DNA of 64,000 nucleotides from Atopsyche davidsoni (taxonomy: Eukaryota > Arthropoda > Insecta > Trichoptera > Hydrobiosidae): assembly GCA_022113835.1 (NCBI GenBank), contig JAILWY010000011.1, positions 6,278,501 to 6,342,500 on the forward strand. Reading direction: 5' to 3'. The notes under the pieces were generated by a model. It saw only the letters and a list, made by a program, of their open reading frames with translations. It did not search any database and was not told where the DNA came from. Shown in pieces: positions 13,501-26,050 of the stretch (positions are counted from its first letter, which is position 1; each line of letters begins with the position of its first letter). A program made the translations under genes and the position numbers.

Positions 13501-16080
13501 TAGTTATTCATTTATAAATAACAGAAGTCTACAATACGTTAACAATAAAGTATCAGGCTTAATAACTATTTTAGTAATAAAAATAATCGAAAAGATCAAG
13601 GAAAACAATTGACTGCAAAATCTGTACCCAAAAGTTAGAAGGTAAATAAATATTTATAAAAATAAAAGATTAGTACAAACAGAATCACCTACTTACATTT
13701 TTAATAGCTATAAAAACCTCACTAAAGTAAAATCTCTGAGAGAAAATTTTATACATTTATAAAAATCAATTCTATACTGCCGGATTAGAGTCAAAATGAC
13801 CGAGACATGTTGATTTGGGACTCAAATAGATGTACAAGTCAATATATAACTTAATGTACCAAATTCTAAATACTCTTAAGAGGTTTGAATTACAAATACA
13901 TAGTCAACAATAAACGGCTAGGTGAAGTCTGAAGAAACCCATAAATCATCGAGCCATATGGCTATTCATATTTGTTAAAATATGAAGTATTACAAATAAA
14001 ACCAGTACATCGTGAATTAACACATCACACGCTTAATTTTGTTTCGGTCATTTTGGTTCTGATTCTCTCACTCAATATATTTCCCAAATAGTCACACTAC
14101 AAATTATGCCTTAGCATTTGATCCATCATTGGCCAAATTATGTTCAAATTGTCTTGAAAGTAAATCGGCTCAAAAAGCCTAGAAACGATAGTAAATTTTT
14201 TATCTATTCATTTATTTTGGCTTTTCAATCAAGCTAAAAAGTTACAAAAATCAACCCAACGTTGGGCATTTGGCGATTCGAATCGTAGAAGCTCAAAAAT
14301 ATTTGCATAGTCTTTGAAGATTTCTTATTAAAAAAAGAAAAAAATTAGCAGCCTATAGTAAAATCACAAACGGTTCAATAAATGCAACGAAGTCAAGATA
14401 TTACTAACATAATATAACTTTATTTTGTAACAATTAAAAGGAGCGACACTGGGGTTTGTCACATCAGAGCAGAACTAGTTTATATTGAATGTTAAGCCTT
14501 GTATAAACACCAGAGAAACATCGAGAAGCATCAGATGCCGTGGAAGTCTTTGACTAAAGTCAAACCTATTGTGAGATTCAGAAATCGGCGTCTCAAGACA
14601 AACGGACTGATAAGAAATTACCAGTGCGGCCTTTGATATTCTCTGGAAAAATAAGGCCATATACCTCCTTGATAAACCCAGATCATGGACTTGGTTAGAG
14701 ATACATGAGCGCCAAATTCAGACTATGAAGCCACTTCTGACAATGATGTACATAAAAAGACAAACTTCGTATTCTGAGCGAGAGATTTTGAAAATTGATT
14801 AACATTGGTTAGTATTTTTATAAGGCAAACAAAATCGAATGAAAGGTACGAGGAAGAATTTTAAGTAATATAAGATTTGAAAGAAAATACTTTCACAAAA
14901 TCAATTCTAGATTATCTTAATTGCGATATACTCAAATTAATTAAATTTGAATACTGTAGATTTCTTGAAATATCTCGTACAAAGAATTGATTGGAGAATA
15001 GTTCTGCTCAAAAGTGACAATTCGCTTTTTAATGCATTAAATATTATTGAAAGAAATTATATGATGGGATCTAATAGTTATACTGAATAAAAATTATCTT
15101 CAGTTTCAACATATTTGAAGCAAGGTTTCATCGTCACGTGGTTGCGGTGTCTGTGAATCCTGATTGAACAGGGAAAAGTATAAAACAGACGACAGAAGAC
15201 CCGAACACTGGACCATGCATAATGCATTTTGTGGAATTCTAACAAGATCAGTTAGCTGTTATTTTTTCCAGGTTTAATATCTACATTCACCAATTTAGTT
15301 TTAGCGAAACTGTTTGATTTAATAATATTTATAATAATCAATTATATAAAAAATAAAAAAAAAAGAAAATAGACTTTTGAAGAGATAAGAAAACCAAAAA
15401 ATGTTGGAATTAAAAAAAAAATAGATTTTTTCTATTTGTACATGTTAGAATCTTAAATAGGCATGGAAACGGAGGTAAGTAAATGACTTAACAATAATAA
15501 TTATATTATATATATTATGATCACGCTTCCATTGAACAGCACTGGAGACTAGGCCTGAGCGGTTCACGCCAGGCGCAGCAGCTTCTCCATCGAGAGAAGA
15601 TGAAGAAACGGTAATTAACGTGTTGCACTAATAGACGAAGATGAACTTAAGATAGTTTGGCAATGAAGCTATTTTATAAAAAAAACTTTCTCTTTTTCGT
15701 TGCAAAAATATAAAAGGAGACAATTTCAAAATAAAACTGGAAATTCATTTATCACTAGTAATATTACATTCATCAAGCCAGCCCTAATTTACTTATCAGT
15801 ATAATGTCGTTTCTTAAAAGTTATTCAATATTTCAATTAGCTATCATTTGAAATTAATGTATCAACGTATTTATATATAAACTATACAAAATTAAGAAAG
15901 AACAGATTGCTAGAAATATAGAAATGATTTTATACACTGAAGAAGGTATCCGCATACCTCAGATATTTTGAACAACAAACAAACAAGAATGAAGATGAAG
16001 ACTTAAAAGAACATTTCTCTGCCGACAGAATACATTAAGACAAAATCTATAATAGACGCTGCTTTACCGAACTATAATTT
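7560..16080. other. long AT-rich region without a convincing gene
   Basis: About 8.5 kb of AT-rich DNA. Most open frames are short, low in complexity and lack splice context. Exceptions noted separately are a GC-richer patch at 12608-12710 and a short GC-richer patch at 15539-15610 that is flanked by AG and GT on the plus strand and is also open on the minus strand. No RNA gene, tandem array or intact transposon was recognised by eye. It could be intergenic, or intron of a gene whose exons I cannot see. Confidence 0.4.
12608..12694 (-). CDS. 28-codon ORF with signal-peptide-like core
   Basis: In a GC-richer island a minus-strand ATG (12694-12692) opens 28 codons starting MAGHVAGTFLLSIVLCSLLT and ending in TAA at 12608. 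The hydrophobic core resembles a signal peptide or single membrane segment. No 5' splice donor lies at its end, so if real it would be a micropeptide. The plus strand of the same island also has an open frame (RMCQSGQKRAQDYREEEC, ending in TAG) preceded by an AG, so the coding strand is undecided. Confidence 0.15.
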   Translation of the reverse strand: MAGHVAGTFLLSIVLCSLLTALTHSLHK

Positions 16081-16100
16081 ACAGTAGGATGCCAAAACAA

Positions 16101-16328
16101 TTAAATATTTTCTAGACTGACTGGGTCTGGCACTATTGGCTGTAAATTTCCCGATGGCTTGATGATGCAGTAGAGGATTACCAAAATGGTTGATATGAGC
16201 TGGAAGACGATGACGTCCAACAAGGAACGCTTGCGCCTTTTTCCAAAGAAGAAGGCCAAAACCTGATACCAGGCTGTAGCGCCAAAGATGAAGAACATCC
16301 AGAGATAGCTACTCAAATTCGAAATATA
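16101..16328 (-). CDS. TLCD3: alternative last exon of the TLCD3-like gene
   Basis: This minus-strand exon opens after ACCTTAAG (AG at 16330-16329) and runs 75 codons to TAA. It enters in phase 0, the same phase that follows the exon ending at 17034, and begins YISNLSSYLWMFFIFG where the other last exon begins AINNLPTGCKIS. The I-x-NL pattern, the length (75 against 73 residues) and a hydrophobic segment near the start suggest a duplicated, alternative 3' exon giving a 391-residue isoform. It has a different last helix, a basic GKRRKR stretch and a second hydrophobic segment (VIVFQLISTILVILYCII). The polypyrimidine tract is weak. It could instead belong to a separate small gene. Confidence 0.55.
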   Translation of the reverse strand, partial: YISNLSSYLWMFFIFGATAWYQVLAFFFGKRRKRSLLDVIVFQLISTILVILYCIIKPSGNLQPIVPDPVSLENI

Positions 16329-16647
16329 CTTAAGGTATACACACATTAAAAAAATCCTTCTAATCTCACAATATTAGCCGCGCCGTATTATCATGGTATA
16401 ATTAGAGTTTATGAAACGGAATATAAAATATATAAAGCTTGTTTTTGATTTAAATTTGATCCATCCTAAAGTTTTTAAAACATTTAGCAAAAAAATATTT
16501 TGATCGAAACAGCTGACTTATGGAAGTAACGAGTAGAAACTGTCAACAAAAAAAAAACGCAGTTTCTTTCAGTACAAATATACTCCTATCTACAGGGGAA
16601 GTGGTTTATCTCGCATTCCGTTTAGCTAGACGGCGAGACTTTCTCAA

Positions 16648-19600
16648 TCAACTGCTCTGCGAGGAGCCATTGGCCCCAATGTAGCTGCTGTGGCGTCCCG
16701 ACTTGGTTGTCTTCTCCGGGAGTGGAGGCTCAGCTACCTCCTTGGAAGGAGACTTCGAGGCGCAGAACACTTTGGCAGCACCCACCATCATCAGGTAGAA
16801 CCAGTACACTTGAGGGAAGAGAAGAATCGAGATGGAGATCTTGCAACCGGTGGGAAGATTATTAATTGCCTGGAAATTAAAATGTTTAATTGTTGAAAGT
16901 ACACAATATTAATGAAGTTCCATTTTGTTTTAGCAGAAGATAGTAAATCTATTAAACATCTTAAACCAGAAAATTCAAGCTAAACAAAACATCAAGACAT
17001 AAAAAGTAACATGTTAATTTTCCTTCATCTTACCTCCCAATATGGAAGTCCAATGGTCCGACTGTACACGAGGCACAAGTAAGGCATAATCATAATACGG
17101 CAGATAAAGAATGTGATGAGCATTAGGATTCCATTGAACATGTACAGTTGTGATCCCTTCAGTTTCATGCGGGACAGGATGGAACGGAGCGAGACAAACG
17201 GCGTGGATAGCTCCATTAGATAAACAAAGCCAAAAACACAATCACCAAGGCCACCACGCAGATACTGAAAAAAAAAAAACAATCATTGTAAATATGTATT
17301 CTGGCTTCATAAATTTTAAATTTATAACATTTTGCTATAAATTTTGAATTAATTCTTGTATGAATTAGCCAAAGGATTAACTATTCAATTCAAATTGCAG
17401 TCTACTCATAATATTGAATAGTGGTGTGCAAACACAATTTTTATAGTTTTTAAATATTCAGACCACATGTACGAGTATTAATATTATTATATAAGAATAA
17501 AATAATTATTATTCAAGTCGTATATTTTCTCTTTAACAAATGGTAGAAAATATGGTAATTCTACTTATAATTTACATACTTGTTTCTATTACACAAAATT
17601 ATAATGCTTAATTTTTTTTGATAATTCTTATAGGGTTAATCGAACATAGTTCAAAATCCAGGCTTGATTAGTATTAGAGTCCTACTCTATATGGAAATAT
17701 GAGGAAAAACCATAAAAATCTTAAGTCTAAAAAGTAGCATAAAAAATACTGAAATAACAACATACTTACAACAATAACTAAGAAGCCAAAACCTCCGATA
17801 AAAAGATGATGCATGATGATGATAGGCTGGTCTTTGCAGTAAGAAAGAAAGGAGATTAAAATATCTAAGGAAGACTCTTTATTCTTGGGACTGATGTCTA
17901 TGTTCCCTATTGCATCAGCTCCTTTCTTCTTTTTATCATTACTATTCTGAGTCGAGCTATCACCATGCTTCCCCTGATTCTGAGACGCTTTAGCAGCTAT
18001 CTTTCGAAGGGTCTTCTCGTTGGTGTGGATGTTGGAGATTCCTGACACCATGCTTATGTGGACTTTGTACATTGACCAGATGTCGTAGAAAAAGTACGCA
18101 GCTCCGAACCAGGCGTAGGCCTCTGACATGAAATGCGAGGAGTGCAAGAAGCTCCTCGTGCATGACCACATACACACAATAGAGCCTGCGATGCACGACA
18201 AGGCCGCTTGTACCGCAGACACCACTCTGAAAATCAAAATTATCATTTAGTATTCGAGACACACCAAACAGGTTATTACATAAACTGATTGTTCGCTTGC
18301 CAACACAGTACCGGTCGCATCGAAACCAAATATGAACATTTAGTCATATGGTTCAATACATTTGATGAAAATCTTTGTGCTATCATTAATGAATGTGCGA
18401 GTTCATATTAAAATAATTTTCCACACCATCTCTTTGCATTCATAAATATCCAAGAAGTACCCATTAATTTTATAAATTAATCCTATCATGAGGATAATTA
18501 CAAAATAAAAATTCCCTCAATAAAAATGGTAATAAGTTAATGTGTAAACTCTAAATTATTCTCATCAAAATGCTAAACTTAAATATTTGCCTAAGATAAG
18601 GTGATAATAAAAATCAAATGATATGTAATTTAAAAGAAGACATAGCTTAAAAATTTATAAAATAACATTGAGTTTAGGTGATTTAACAAGGATTTGCACA
18701 TTCAGTTTATATATTTATCATAATACAATTCAGAATTAAGCTCAGTTGTATAAATATTTCAACCGTGTCGTTGATGTCACTTCTTGTTCAATTTGTTTCC
18801 AGTAAGTTATAAAAAAACAACTAAATCAATCACCTAATGACCCTCTCCTACTCCACCTGGTATAGTTCTAGTATTCTTGCATTGTGTAAATAATTTATTC
18901 AGTTTTATTTATACCTTGAAATGCTTAGGTCTATGCAGTAAAATGTCTGTATGTTTAATAAATAAAACATGGTGAAGATAAAATTAAAAAAATTTAAATA
19001 CTTGAAGAAAGGATTTTGTACCGATATTACTGAAATAATTATCTCTATCCAAATATTTGCAGACGTGTTTACTCATACACTTTGAAAGGTTGCATTTTTT
19101 GTAATTGACTAAGCATTTTATATTCCTACTTCTTAACCACAAGTATTCGTAATTTCTTTGTAAGTGATAAATGACGCACAATGGCTCTGAAGTTTGACAT
19201 TCCAGTCCATCAAGATAATTTCCAGACAATGAAATACATTTAACGAATTAAAAAAAAAATTGTTTTAACATTGATTAATTCAAAATAACATCAAACCACA
19301 TTAGAGAAGAATCAATATATGATACAATAGTGAAGGACAACCTGACATGATTGAAGTCATTGTTGTCGGAACACGTAACAACCATGCACGTACAGTGTAT
19401 TGATGGTTGAAAATGTCGCAAATGAATATGTTTTTGCATACTGTTGGATAATTGTGGCATATGATCAAATGAAGAATATACCAAAATAAAAAAGTTAGCT
19501 ACGCTTTTATCTTATAATACAATACAAACTAATCTTCTATATATAACAACCCAAAACTGTTATAATGTAATATACCAACAAAAATATGCAAAAACTAGGC

Positions 19601-22238
19601 ACTTGTTATCATGAATATTCCACTATCAGATATTTATGCAGATTGGTCAACGTATAATAAATTCTGACCCATTTAGATTACTCATGAAATTGTGTGACGG
19701 TCAATACAAAAAAAATATTACTCATTGGAGTCAATGTTTTAGGCGAAGCGATTGACTCAAATTCAAAGAATCTGATAATGCAATGACTTCACCACTGGCT
19801 ACTTAGCTTCCTACTCAGTGTGCACCAAATCAGTTGCAATTTAATTAGAGCACCTAACCTAACCCACAAAAAATAGAGATTGGGGTAACCCAATCTCTAT
19901 TTTTCTCAAACAAAATGTGTTTTACAATTTGATATTAAAATTTTTGAATTCCAATAACAATTTGATATTGTTTCATAATTATACAAATTTATATTTTAGT
20001 TAATCGATTTTTTTGTTTTTTATATCTTAAAAAAATGCAATAGATCGTTCAGTGTTAGTAAATACTTTTTAACATTCGGACTAGATGTGCTCAGTGTGAA
20101 ATCTCCTTTTTTTAGTGATACCGTGAAATTCATTAATAGAAATGGATAATTCAATTGATTGACTCCTCCGTCACTATTATATCTTATCAAATGCTTAAGT
20201 CGCTTAAAATTTACAGTAATTGTGACATTATCATATCAAAAATCAGCATCGATATTTCTGATATCCAATTGAATTAAGCCCACCCAATTGGCTATTGTGT
20301 AAATGTTTATAACAATAGCTAGAGTTAAATTATAGAAAGTCTATAGAGCCAAGTGACAAAGTGAACTAAGCCACTAACAAATTGACATTTAAACAATTGA
20401 TTTTCAAGAACGATTTGATATATTCAGTATACGGAAGAGTGAAAAAGATAAACGCATTTTAACTGCATTCTATGACAACAATACTTCCTTAGCTTATATT
20501 TTACAAATTCACCATAAACATTCATTTCAAATTCCAATCTAATTGACTAATAATAATATAGTATATGCCCAAAAAACTTCTATTAATTGAAAAAGTAATG
20601 AATCTACAATTTTATCAAAATATTAAAAGGTTATCATTTTAAGTGTTCAAATATTATATAAATAAAAATGTATTTCACTCTCTCGGATCATATAAAATAT
20701 ATCAAAGCAACATTATCAGATAAATGTCTGCAAAGTTTATCTATTCAACATTTATCAGATTTCATGATAACAATTTCCATCGGTGAAACTGATGTTGATT
20801 TATAACAAGCAGCACTCCCTTCTAGATGCTACAAAGGCGGTCTACATGAAGACGAAAAAATTTACAATTACAATTTTTTTAAGACTGTGAGCTGACATTC
20901 ACCTTTTGAAGACATAATTACACAAGCGTGGGTTAAGCCTGTAGCCGTTTCTGAATAACAATTAGTAAAATCACAACGTAGAAAATAAAAAAATGTCAGC
21001 TTAGATCTTATCATAGAATTCAGGTAAAGGCGGCCTCATAAGTTTTTTTTAATTAAATTCATTTAATATTGAGATTATTTTTGCAACTGTCTGAAAACTC
21101 AAGAACTAAAGCAAGTTTTTGTATTTATCAAAAAACATTTGTATCAAATAATGCCTAGACATATGTAGTAAAGTTTAAAAAAAAAACCGTAAGAATCAGG
21201 AAAATTTACAATAAAAAAAAAGCTTATTGCTTGCGTATAATTTAATTATCGAGAACCTTTGACTTATGTTAGAAAAGGAAAAACACAAACATACATTAGC
21301 ATAATAGCAAATTATTATTGCCTAAGGCTCAGTAAAATATTATCTTATATCATTTTAATAAGTCACTCAATGTACCCTGTGTAATTATAATAATGCTGGT
21401 ACAATTTAATTATTACATTAGAAATAATATCTAGGATGTTGATACTTAAAACTAGTTTTTATAAGTATTGATGACACAAATTGCTCTAGAAAAAAGTTGT
21501 TCTGAAACTAAGTACCATAAATGTAGGTTAAGCCAATACAATATAAAAAGTGGCTCATTTACTATATGACATTATAACATTTAAAATTATTGAAAACAAG
21601 CATTAAAATATCACACGTTAATAAAAAATACTTATTGTTTATTAATATAAACATTTTCAATATAAATTATGGGGTGTTATTGTTGGGTGAATTAATTTTA
21701 AATATAACGGTATTAAATTTTATAAATAATATTTGAATGATTATTTTGAGCATAAATTTTATCATTCTTAAAATGATAATATAAATAATTACACTGAGAT
21801 ATTTTTATTCAACAGGTCTTTCTAAATTTTGTTTATATTATTGTCTTAATAAAGTGAAGATAAAAATAATCACTCACTTGTTGCTGATGTCCAAAACATC
21901 AAACATGGTCAGTTGATATTTTTTCCTAATTTTGAGTCCGGAGTTGGTTTTGAGAGCCACATGGTTCAGGAAGTCAAAAAGTGACAGGAAAAATATGAAT
22001 CCTAAGATTGTGATGAAGACTCCTCGAGTGACCGATATCCTGAAAACATTGTAAGTCTTATAACACCGGCTAAGAATTATTTTAGTTCATCGGTATATAT
22101 AAATGTGATGTTTTAGGGTGGGTATGAGAAAATGAATCACCTGTCCTCAGGTCCCAAAACAAGCACAGATCCTGTGGCTATAGTTAATGACCCGATTGTT
22201 GTCAGAGCTAACAACGAGAACAAGCCCCTCTGCTTCAT
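16648..22238 (-). CDS. TLCD3: TLC-domain membrane protein, TLCD3/FAM57 type
   Basis: Five coding exons join in phase on the minus strand: 22238-22141, 22039-21878, 18226-17770, 17264-17034, 16869-16648 (TGA); 389 residues. The ATG sits right after a 3' splice site (TTTTTAG at 22239-22245), so a non-coding 5' exon lies further upstream. Family matches include VVSAVQAALSCIAG, AWFGAAYFFYDIWSMY, the MHHLFIGG histidine block, MELSTPFVSL and FPQVYWFYLM near the last membrane segment. The TLC fold is a multi-pass ER or plasma membrane domain shared with ceramide synthases; vertebrate TLCD3 proteins are linked to ceramide metabolism. A Lys/Asn/Ser-rich hydrophilic insert lies between the middle membrane segments (within 18226-17770). 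Intron 2 is 3.65 kb. The gene is divergent from CNOT10. Confidence 0.9.
18227..21877 (-). other. large intron of the TLCD3-like gene
   Basis: AT-rich intron sequence with no ORF of note. Its only clear structures are the perfect hairpin at 19869-19904 and the short CCTAA repeats next to it. Confidence 0.6.
19869..19904. repeat. perfect 16-bp hairpin beside CCTAA repeats
   Basis: Left arm 19869-19884 and right arm 19889-19904 are exact reverse complements around a GTAA loop. The stem ends AGAGATTGGG / CCCAATCTCT. Immediately upstream is ACCTAACCTAACCC, two copies of the insect telomeric pentamer complement, too few to call telomeric. Confidence 0.8.
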
Positions 22239-23044
22239 CTAAAAACAAAATTCCACTCATATAACGCATTCATCTACCAAATTATCAAAAAATTGTGCAA
22301 TGTTGACAGATACGAAGAAAAGTGCTTACGGTTTGTTTTTGTGAGTAAAGTACAGCCAAGGATCACAATAACTTTACGAAAGAAAATACACACAATAAAT
22401 AAATTCTCCCACTACAGTATTGGACTATTTCCCACACACCCCCAAAGCACCTTGGCAGATTTTTAAAATAAATACTTGACGCAGCCGTCACAAACTGCAG
22501 CCACAATTTTCCATTTTCCTACAATATTGAATGTTACCATGTATAAAAATCTGTCTAATCTCTTGGATGTTTTGAAAAATTATAAAGATAAAAATTAGCG
22601 CTTTGTACATGACGCATTTAAGAATCACATTTCAATGATTATCATTATTGTAAAAAATATATATTTATCTGAAATAATTAAATTAAAAAAATATATTTTT
22701 ATTTTTCCGAATTATTTATTTATCTTTATTTAAATCGTTCATTAAAATTCTAAAAATAACAATCGTTTATTTGCTGCTATCCTATTGATTTCTATCTCTC
22801 CTAAATATAAACTTCTTTGTTTTTTATTACTGGTAACTTTTTATATACTTTTTAAAAACCTAATGACGTTATCAAACTGTCATAAATAAAAATATATTGA
22901 CGGTTTTAAGGTTAACATGATAATTTTCACAATTTTACACATTGAAAATTATTAAATACATATTATTAAAGCTAAGTTTTGAGACAAAAGACGTTACATC
23001 TATTATTCAACCCAATCAGTGCAATTTCGCAACGTTAAGAAAAT

Positions 23045-24748
23045 ATGTCCGAATCTACCAGCTATGACCCTGGCGTACTCGCTTTGCGGGAATATAAAAC
23101 CAACAAATACGAAGAATGTATAGCCCATCTAAATGAACTGGCATCACTCGTAAAACATAATAAACGAGTAACTTACAACAAAGCGGTGGCAGAATTTTAT
23201 CTGAGTAACCTCAAAAATATGGATACATTTCGAAAAGAACTCATCCAAATAACAGGTCAGTTGTGGCCTTCGGTAAATGCAAATGAAATCAAATCGCCCT
23301 CGGATTCTTCGATATTTTATGGGTATTCTGTATTACTCTACCATACCCGACATTATGCTCAAGCCTATAGTATTTTAGAAAAAATGTTCACCTTTAAAGA
23401 TCAGATACCCGATGTAAACTTGAGTTGCAGTATAGTATTATTATTACTGGAAGTTTGCCTTTGTCGACGGATGCCTGAGAAGGTCGTTTTTTTCAGCGAA
23501 CAGGCATTAAATTTGTTTCATAGTAAACCACCTGAGTATGGAGACTTTCTGAAAAAATTAAAATTGCGAGCAAATTTAATGATGAGAAAGCAACTTCAAC
23601 CACCCAACAACATTCAATCAATAGAGTGGCTATTTCTGCGAGCACATCAGCAGTATATCAATGGAGATCTGTCTGGAGCTGTGGCGACACTGAGTCAGTA
23701 CAAGCAGTGTCCTGATATCCAGTTAAACAGACCGGATGCCGATGAACTATTTGCCCCTATCAATAATAACTTGGGAGTTATTTACTCAGCAATGAAAAAA
23801 TATAACTTATCTGTAAAATACATGCAGCAAGCATTAAAAGAACATCTCAGATCATTAGAGGGGGAAAATGGCACAAAGTTAACATCAGCGCGAGATCGAC
23901 CTCTGTACGTTTACAATCTCGGAGTCGCTTTGCTGAGAGCCAATAGACCTGATGATGCATTTGAATGCCTCGTTGAAGCAGCTAGACATTACCCCAACAA
24001 TCCACGAATATGGCTCCGCTTAGCCGAATGCTGTGTGATGAATTACAATAAAACAAATCGCCAAGAAACTATTGTTCGTAAGATAGGCTCAGGTCCACAT
24101 GCTAAGCTTGTTCCCGGCACAATTAGTAAAGAAAAATATAATGCATCTGGTGAATCGTATGCTATTCCTACATTATCTTTGGAATTCGCTGGACTGTGCC
24201 TCATGAATTCTGTAACGTTCTTGCCTGCACTGGATACTTCTGTAGATGTTGAACACTTCACTTTTCAAACTGCTCCTAGTTCACCTATGAACTTCAAGCA
24301 GTACTGTAGCTTACGAAGCTCAGTTCTTCTTCTGTATAGCTTTGTTTGCCTGAGATTAAGTGACCCGATCACTGCACTGCAGCACTGTACTGCTCTCTTA
24401 TCGAGACCTGGAAGTCCAACCCAGAGAGCATTGGCACATTTGTATGCAGCCGAAGCTCTTATCGCCCTCGATAGAATAGCTGAAGCGATCGATCACTTAA
24501 ACCCAACAGTTATTCATGACATCGCCACTAAGATGAATTCTGGAGCGCAGGAAGCAGTTGGCGTTGCTGTCTGGTTAAACGGAGCTGTGTGTCACGCTGT
24601 TCGAGGAGATCTCATCACTGCTAGGAATATACTTTTGCAGATAAATTCTCCGAGAGCTCTTCCTTTACAATTATACTTGGAGACGAGTGCTGGTAATATT
24701 GAAAACTGTCGTGCTCTGCTAAGAAAGTATACGCAGGTGCCATTCTAA
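23045..24748 (+). CDS. CNOT10: CCR4-NOT transcription complex subunit 10, single exon
   Basis: An uninterrupted 567-codon frame with ATG at 23045; an in-frame TAA lies just upstream (23036-23038), so the start is firm. CNOT10 features are the N-terminal ALREYKTNKYEECIAHL repeat with YNKAVAEFYLSN, the central NNLGVIYSAMKKYNLSVKYM tetratricopeptide repeat, YNLGVALLRANRPDDAFECL, and PRIWLRLAECC. The protein is built of TPR-like helical repeats; in the complex CNOT10 pairs with CNOT11 on the CNOT1 N-terminus and supports mRNA deadenylation in the cytoplasm. It is shorter than human CNOT10 (744 residues) but has matching ends. The lack of any intron stands out beside its intron-rich neighbours. 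No AATAAA was seen in the first roughly 200 bp downstream. It is divergent from the TLCD3-like gene. Confidence 0.93.
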   Translation: MSESTSYDPGVLALREYKTNKYEECIAHLNELASLVKHNKRVTYNKAVAEFYLSNLKNMDTFRKELIQITGQLWPSVNANEIKSPSDSSIFYGYSVLLYHTRHYAQAYSILEKMFTFKDQIPDVNLSCSIVLLLLEVCLCRRMPEKVVFFSEQALNLFHSKPPEYGDFLKKLKLRANLMMRKQLQPPNNIQSIEWLFLRAHQQYINGDLSGAVATLSQYKQCPDIQLNRPDADELFAPINNNLGVIYSAMKKYNLSVKYMQQALKEHLRSLEGENGTKLTSARDRPLYVYNLGVALLRANRPDDAFECLVEAARHYPNNPRIWLRLAECCVMNYNKTNRQETIVRKIGSGPHAKLVPGTISKEKYNASGESYAIPTLSLEFAGLCLMNSVTFLPALDTSVDVEHFTFQTAPSSPMNFKQYCSLRSSVLLLYSFVCLRLSDPITALQHCTALLSRPGSPTQRALAHLYAAEALIALDRIAEAIDHLNPTVIHDIATKMNSGAQEAVGVAVWLNGAVCHAVRGDLITARNILLQINSPRALPLQLYLETSAGNIENCRALLRKYTQVPF

Positions 24749-25070
24749 CTTTTGGCTCTGAATTTGAATCTTTTTTAATATATTTATTAGTAAGAGGTAA
24801 TGAAATTGTATTTAATAGTTATGATTTTTTATATGTATAAATATGAATAGATAATCAAAAATCATAAATGCTGAACAGAAAAACTTTTTTTCTTTATCCA
24901 TAACTCAACCTGAACTATACATTTGGAAAATATCCTTTTGCTAACATACACCTTACGTCACCTAAGACAAGTCAAGCAATATATTTTATTGCAATATTTT
25001 GTATTCTTACAGTTATATATATATATTATATAGTATTCTTTTAGAGTAAACACATTCAAAAAGGTATTAA

Positions 25071-25137
25071 TACGCGCCCCGCCTTTAGACAGCAGTCCGC
25101 GAAACGGGTACTAGTACGCGCCCCGCCTTTAGTGTGT
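25071..25137. repeat. GC-rich 18-bp direct repeat, 43-bp spacing
   Basis: TACGCGCCCCGCCTTTAG occurs at 25071-25088 and again at 25114-25131, with GTCCGCGAAACGGGTAC between. The block sits in very AT-rich DNA between the 3' ends of CNOT10 and prophenoloxidase. TTAA lies near both edges (about 25067 and 25137). It may be a remnant of a transposon end. Confidence 0.7.
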
Positions 25138-26050
25138 TAAGAGTCAACTCTTGTCTTCGATATATAATAGATATAAAGAAAGGAATGCAGAGTCAACAAA
25201 CTGCACAATATTGGTGACTAATTGATTTTAATATAAATTCATCAATCAAATTATTGATTTAATGCAATGCTTATGCAGAGGTAATCTCAGCTATGTTAGA
25301 TTTTTACATGCAAATAATTCTGACAACATTTTAGATTTGCTACCATATATAATGCATTGCTAGAATATTTACATTGTTTTCAATGTTTTTTTGGTAAACG
25401 GAATGCTATGTGTATAAGATATTAAAGCTTAGCTGCTTTGGAAATCTTTGAGATTGTGAGATTTAGAGATCAGTGCCTTTAGACATTTAGAACCCAGGGG
25501 TTTGCAATTCTCGGGCATGTTTGAAGGAATTATATTGCTCATGCTACTTTCACTTATCTGATTTGGTAGAAGGGCGTAAGTTTGGTCTTTGATAACTTCT
25601 CAAGGAATGAGGCTTCCTAGATAAACCTAAATTCGAAAAAGATTCTCACCGACTTTGCTGTAAGGTCAAGAGCACCATCTTCAACTGCATATAATGGACC
25701 ACGAAGAGAAATAAATTGACCAAAAGAGATCTCACTAGTTGTGAATATTATAATAGAAAGTCAATATTGATTCAACTTGGTTTATTAATTATAATATTTG
25801 TAGTTCAACACAAATGCACTTAAATAAAATCTAAAAATTAAATAAAATTATTTTCTAAACCTATGTATTTTATACAAATAAATATATACACAAATCTGAG
25901 ATGGAAAAAATGTCCAAAATAAAATATCGTTATTAATTCATTAAAATCATTATCATGTCCATTTCAGTCACAAATTCTTCATAAAAATACTTCAAGAGCC
26001 ATGAAATATTTTATGCACAAGATCTTCCTTGGACTCTAGTATGTATTGGA

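Noticed and set aside
14475..14660. 61-codon minus-strand ORF
   Set aside because: No recognisable motif, no splice or start context, and composition like neighbouring non-coding DNA.
19850..19866. Interstitial telomere tract
   Set aside because: Only two CCTAA units; expected by chance in AT-rich DNA.
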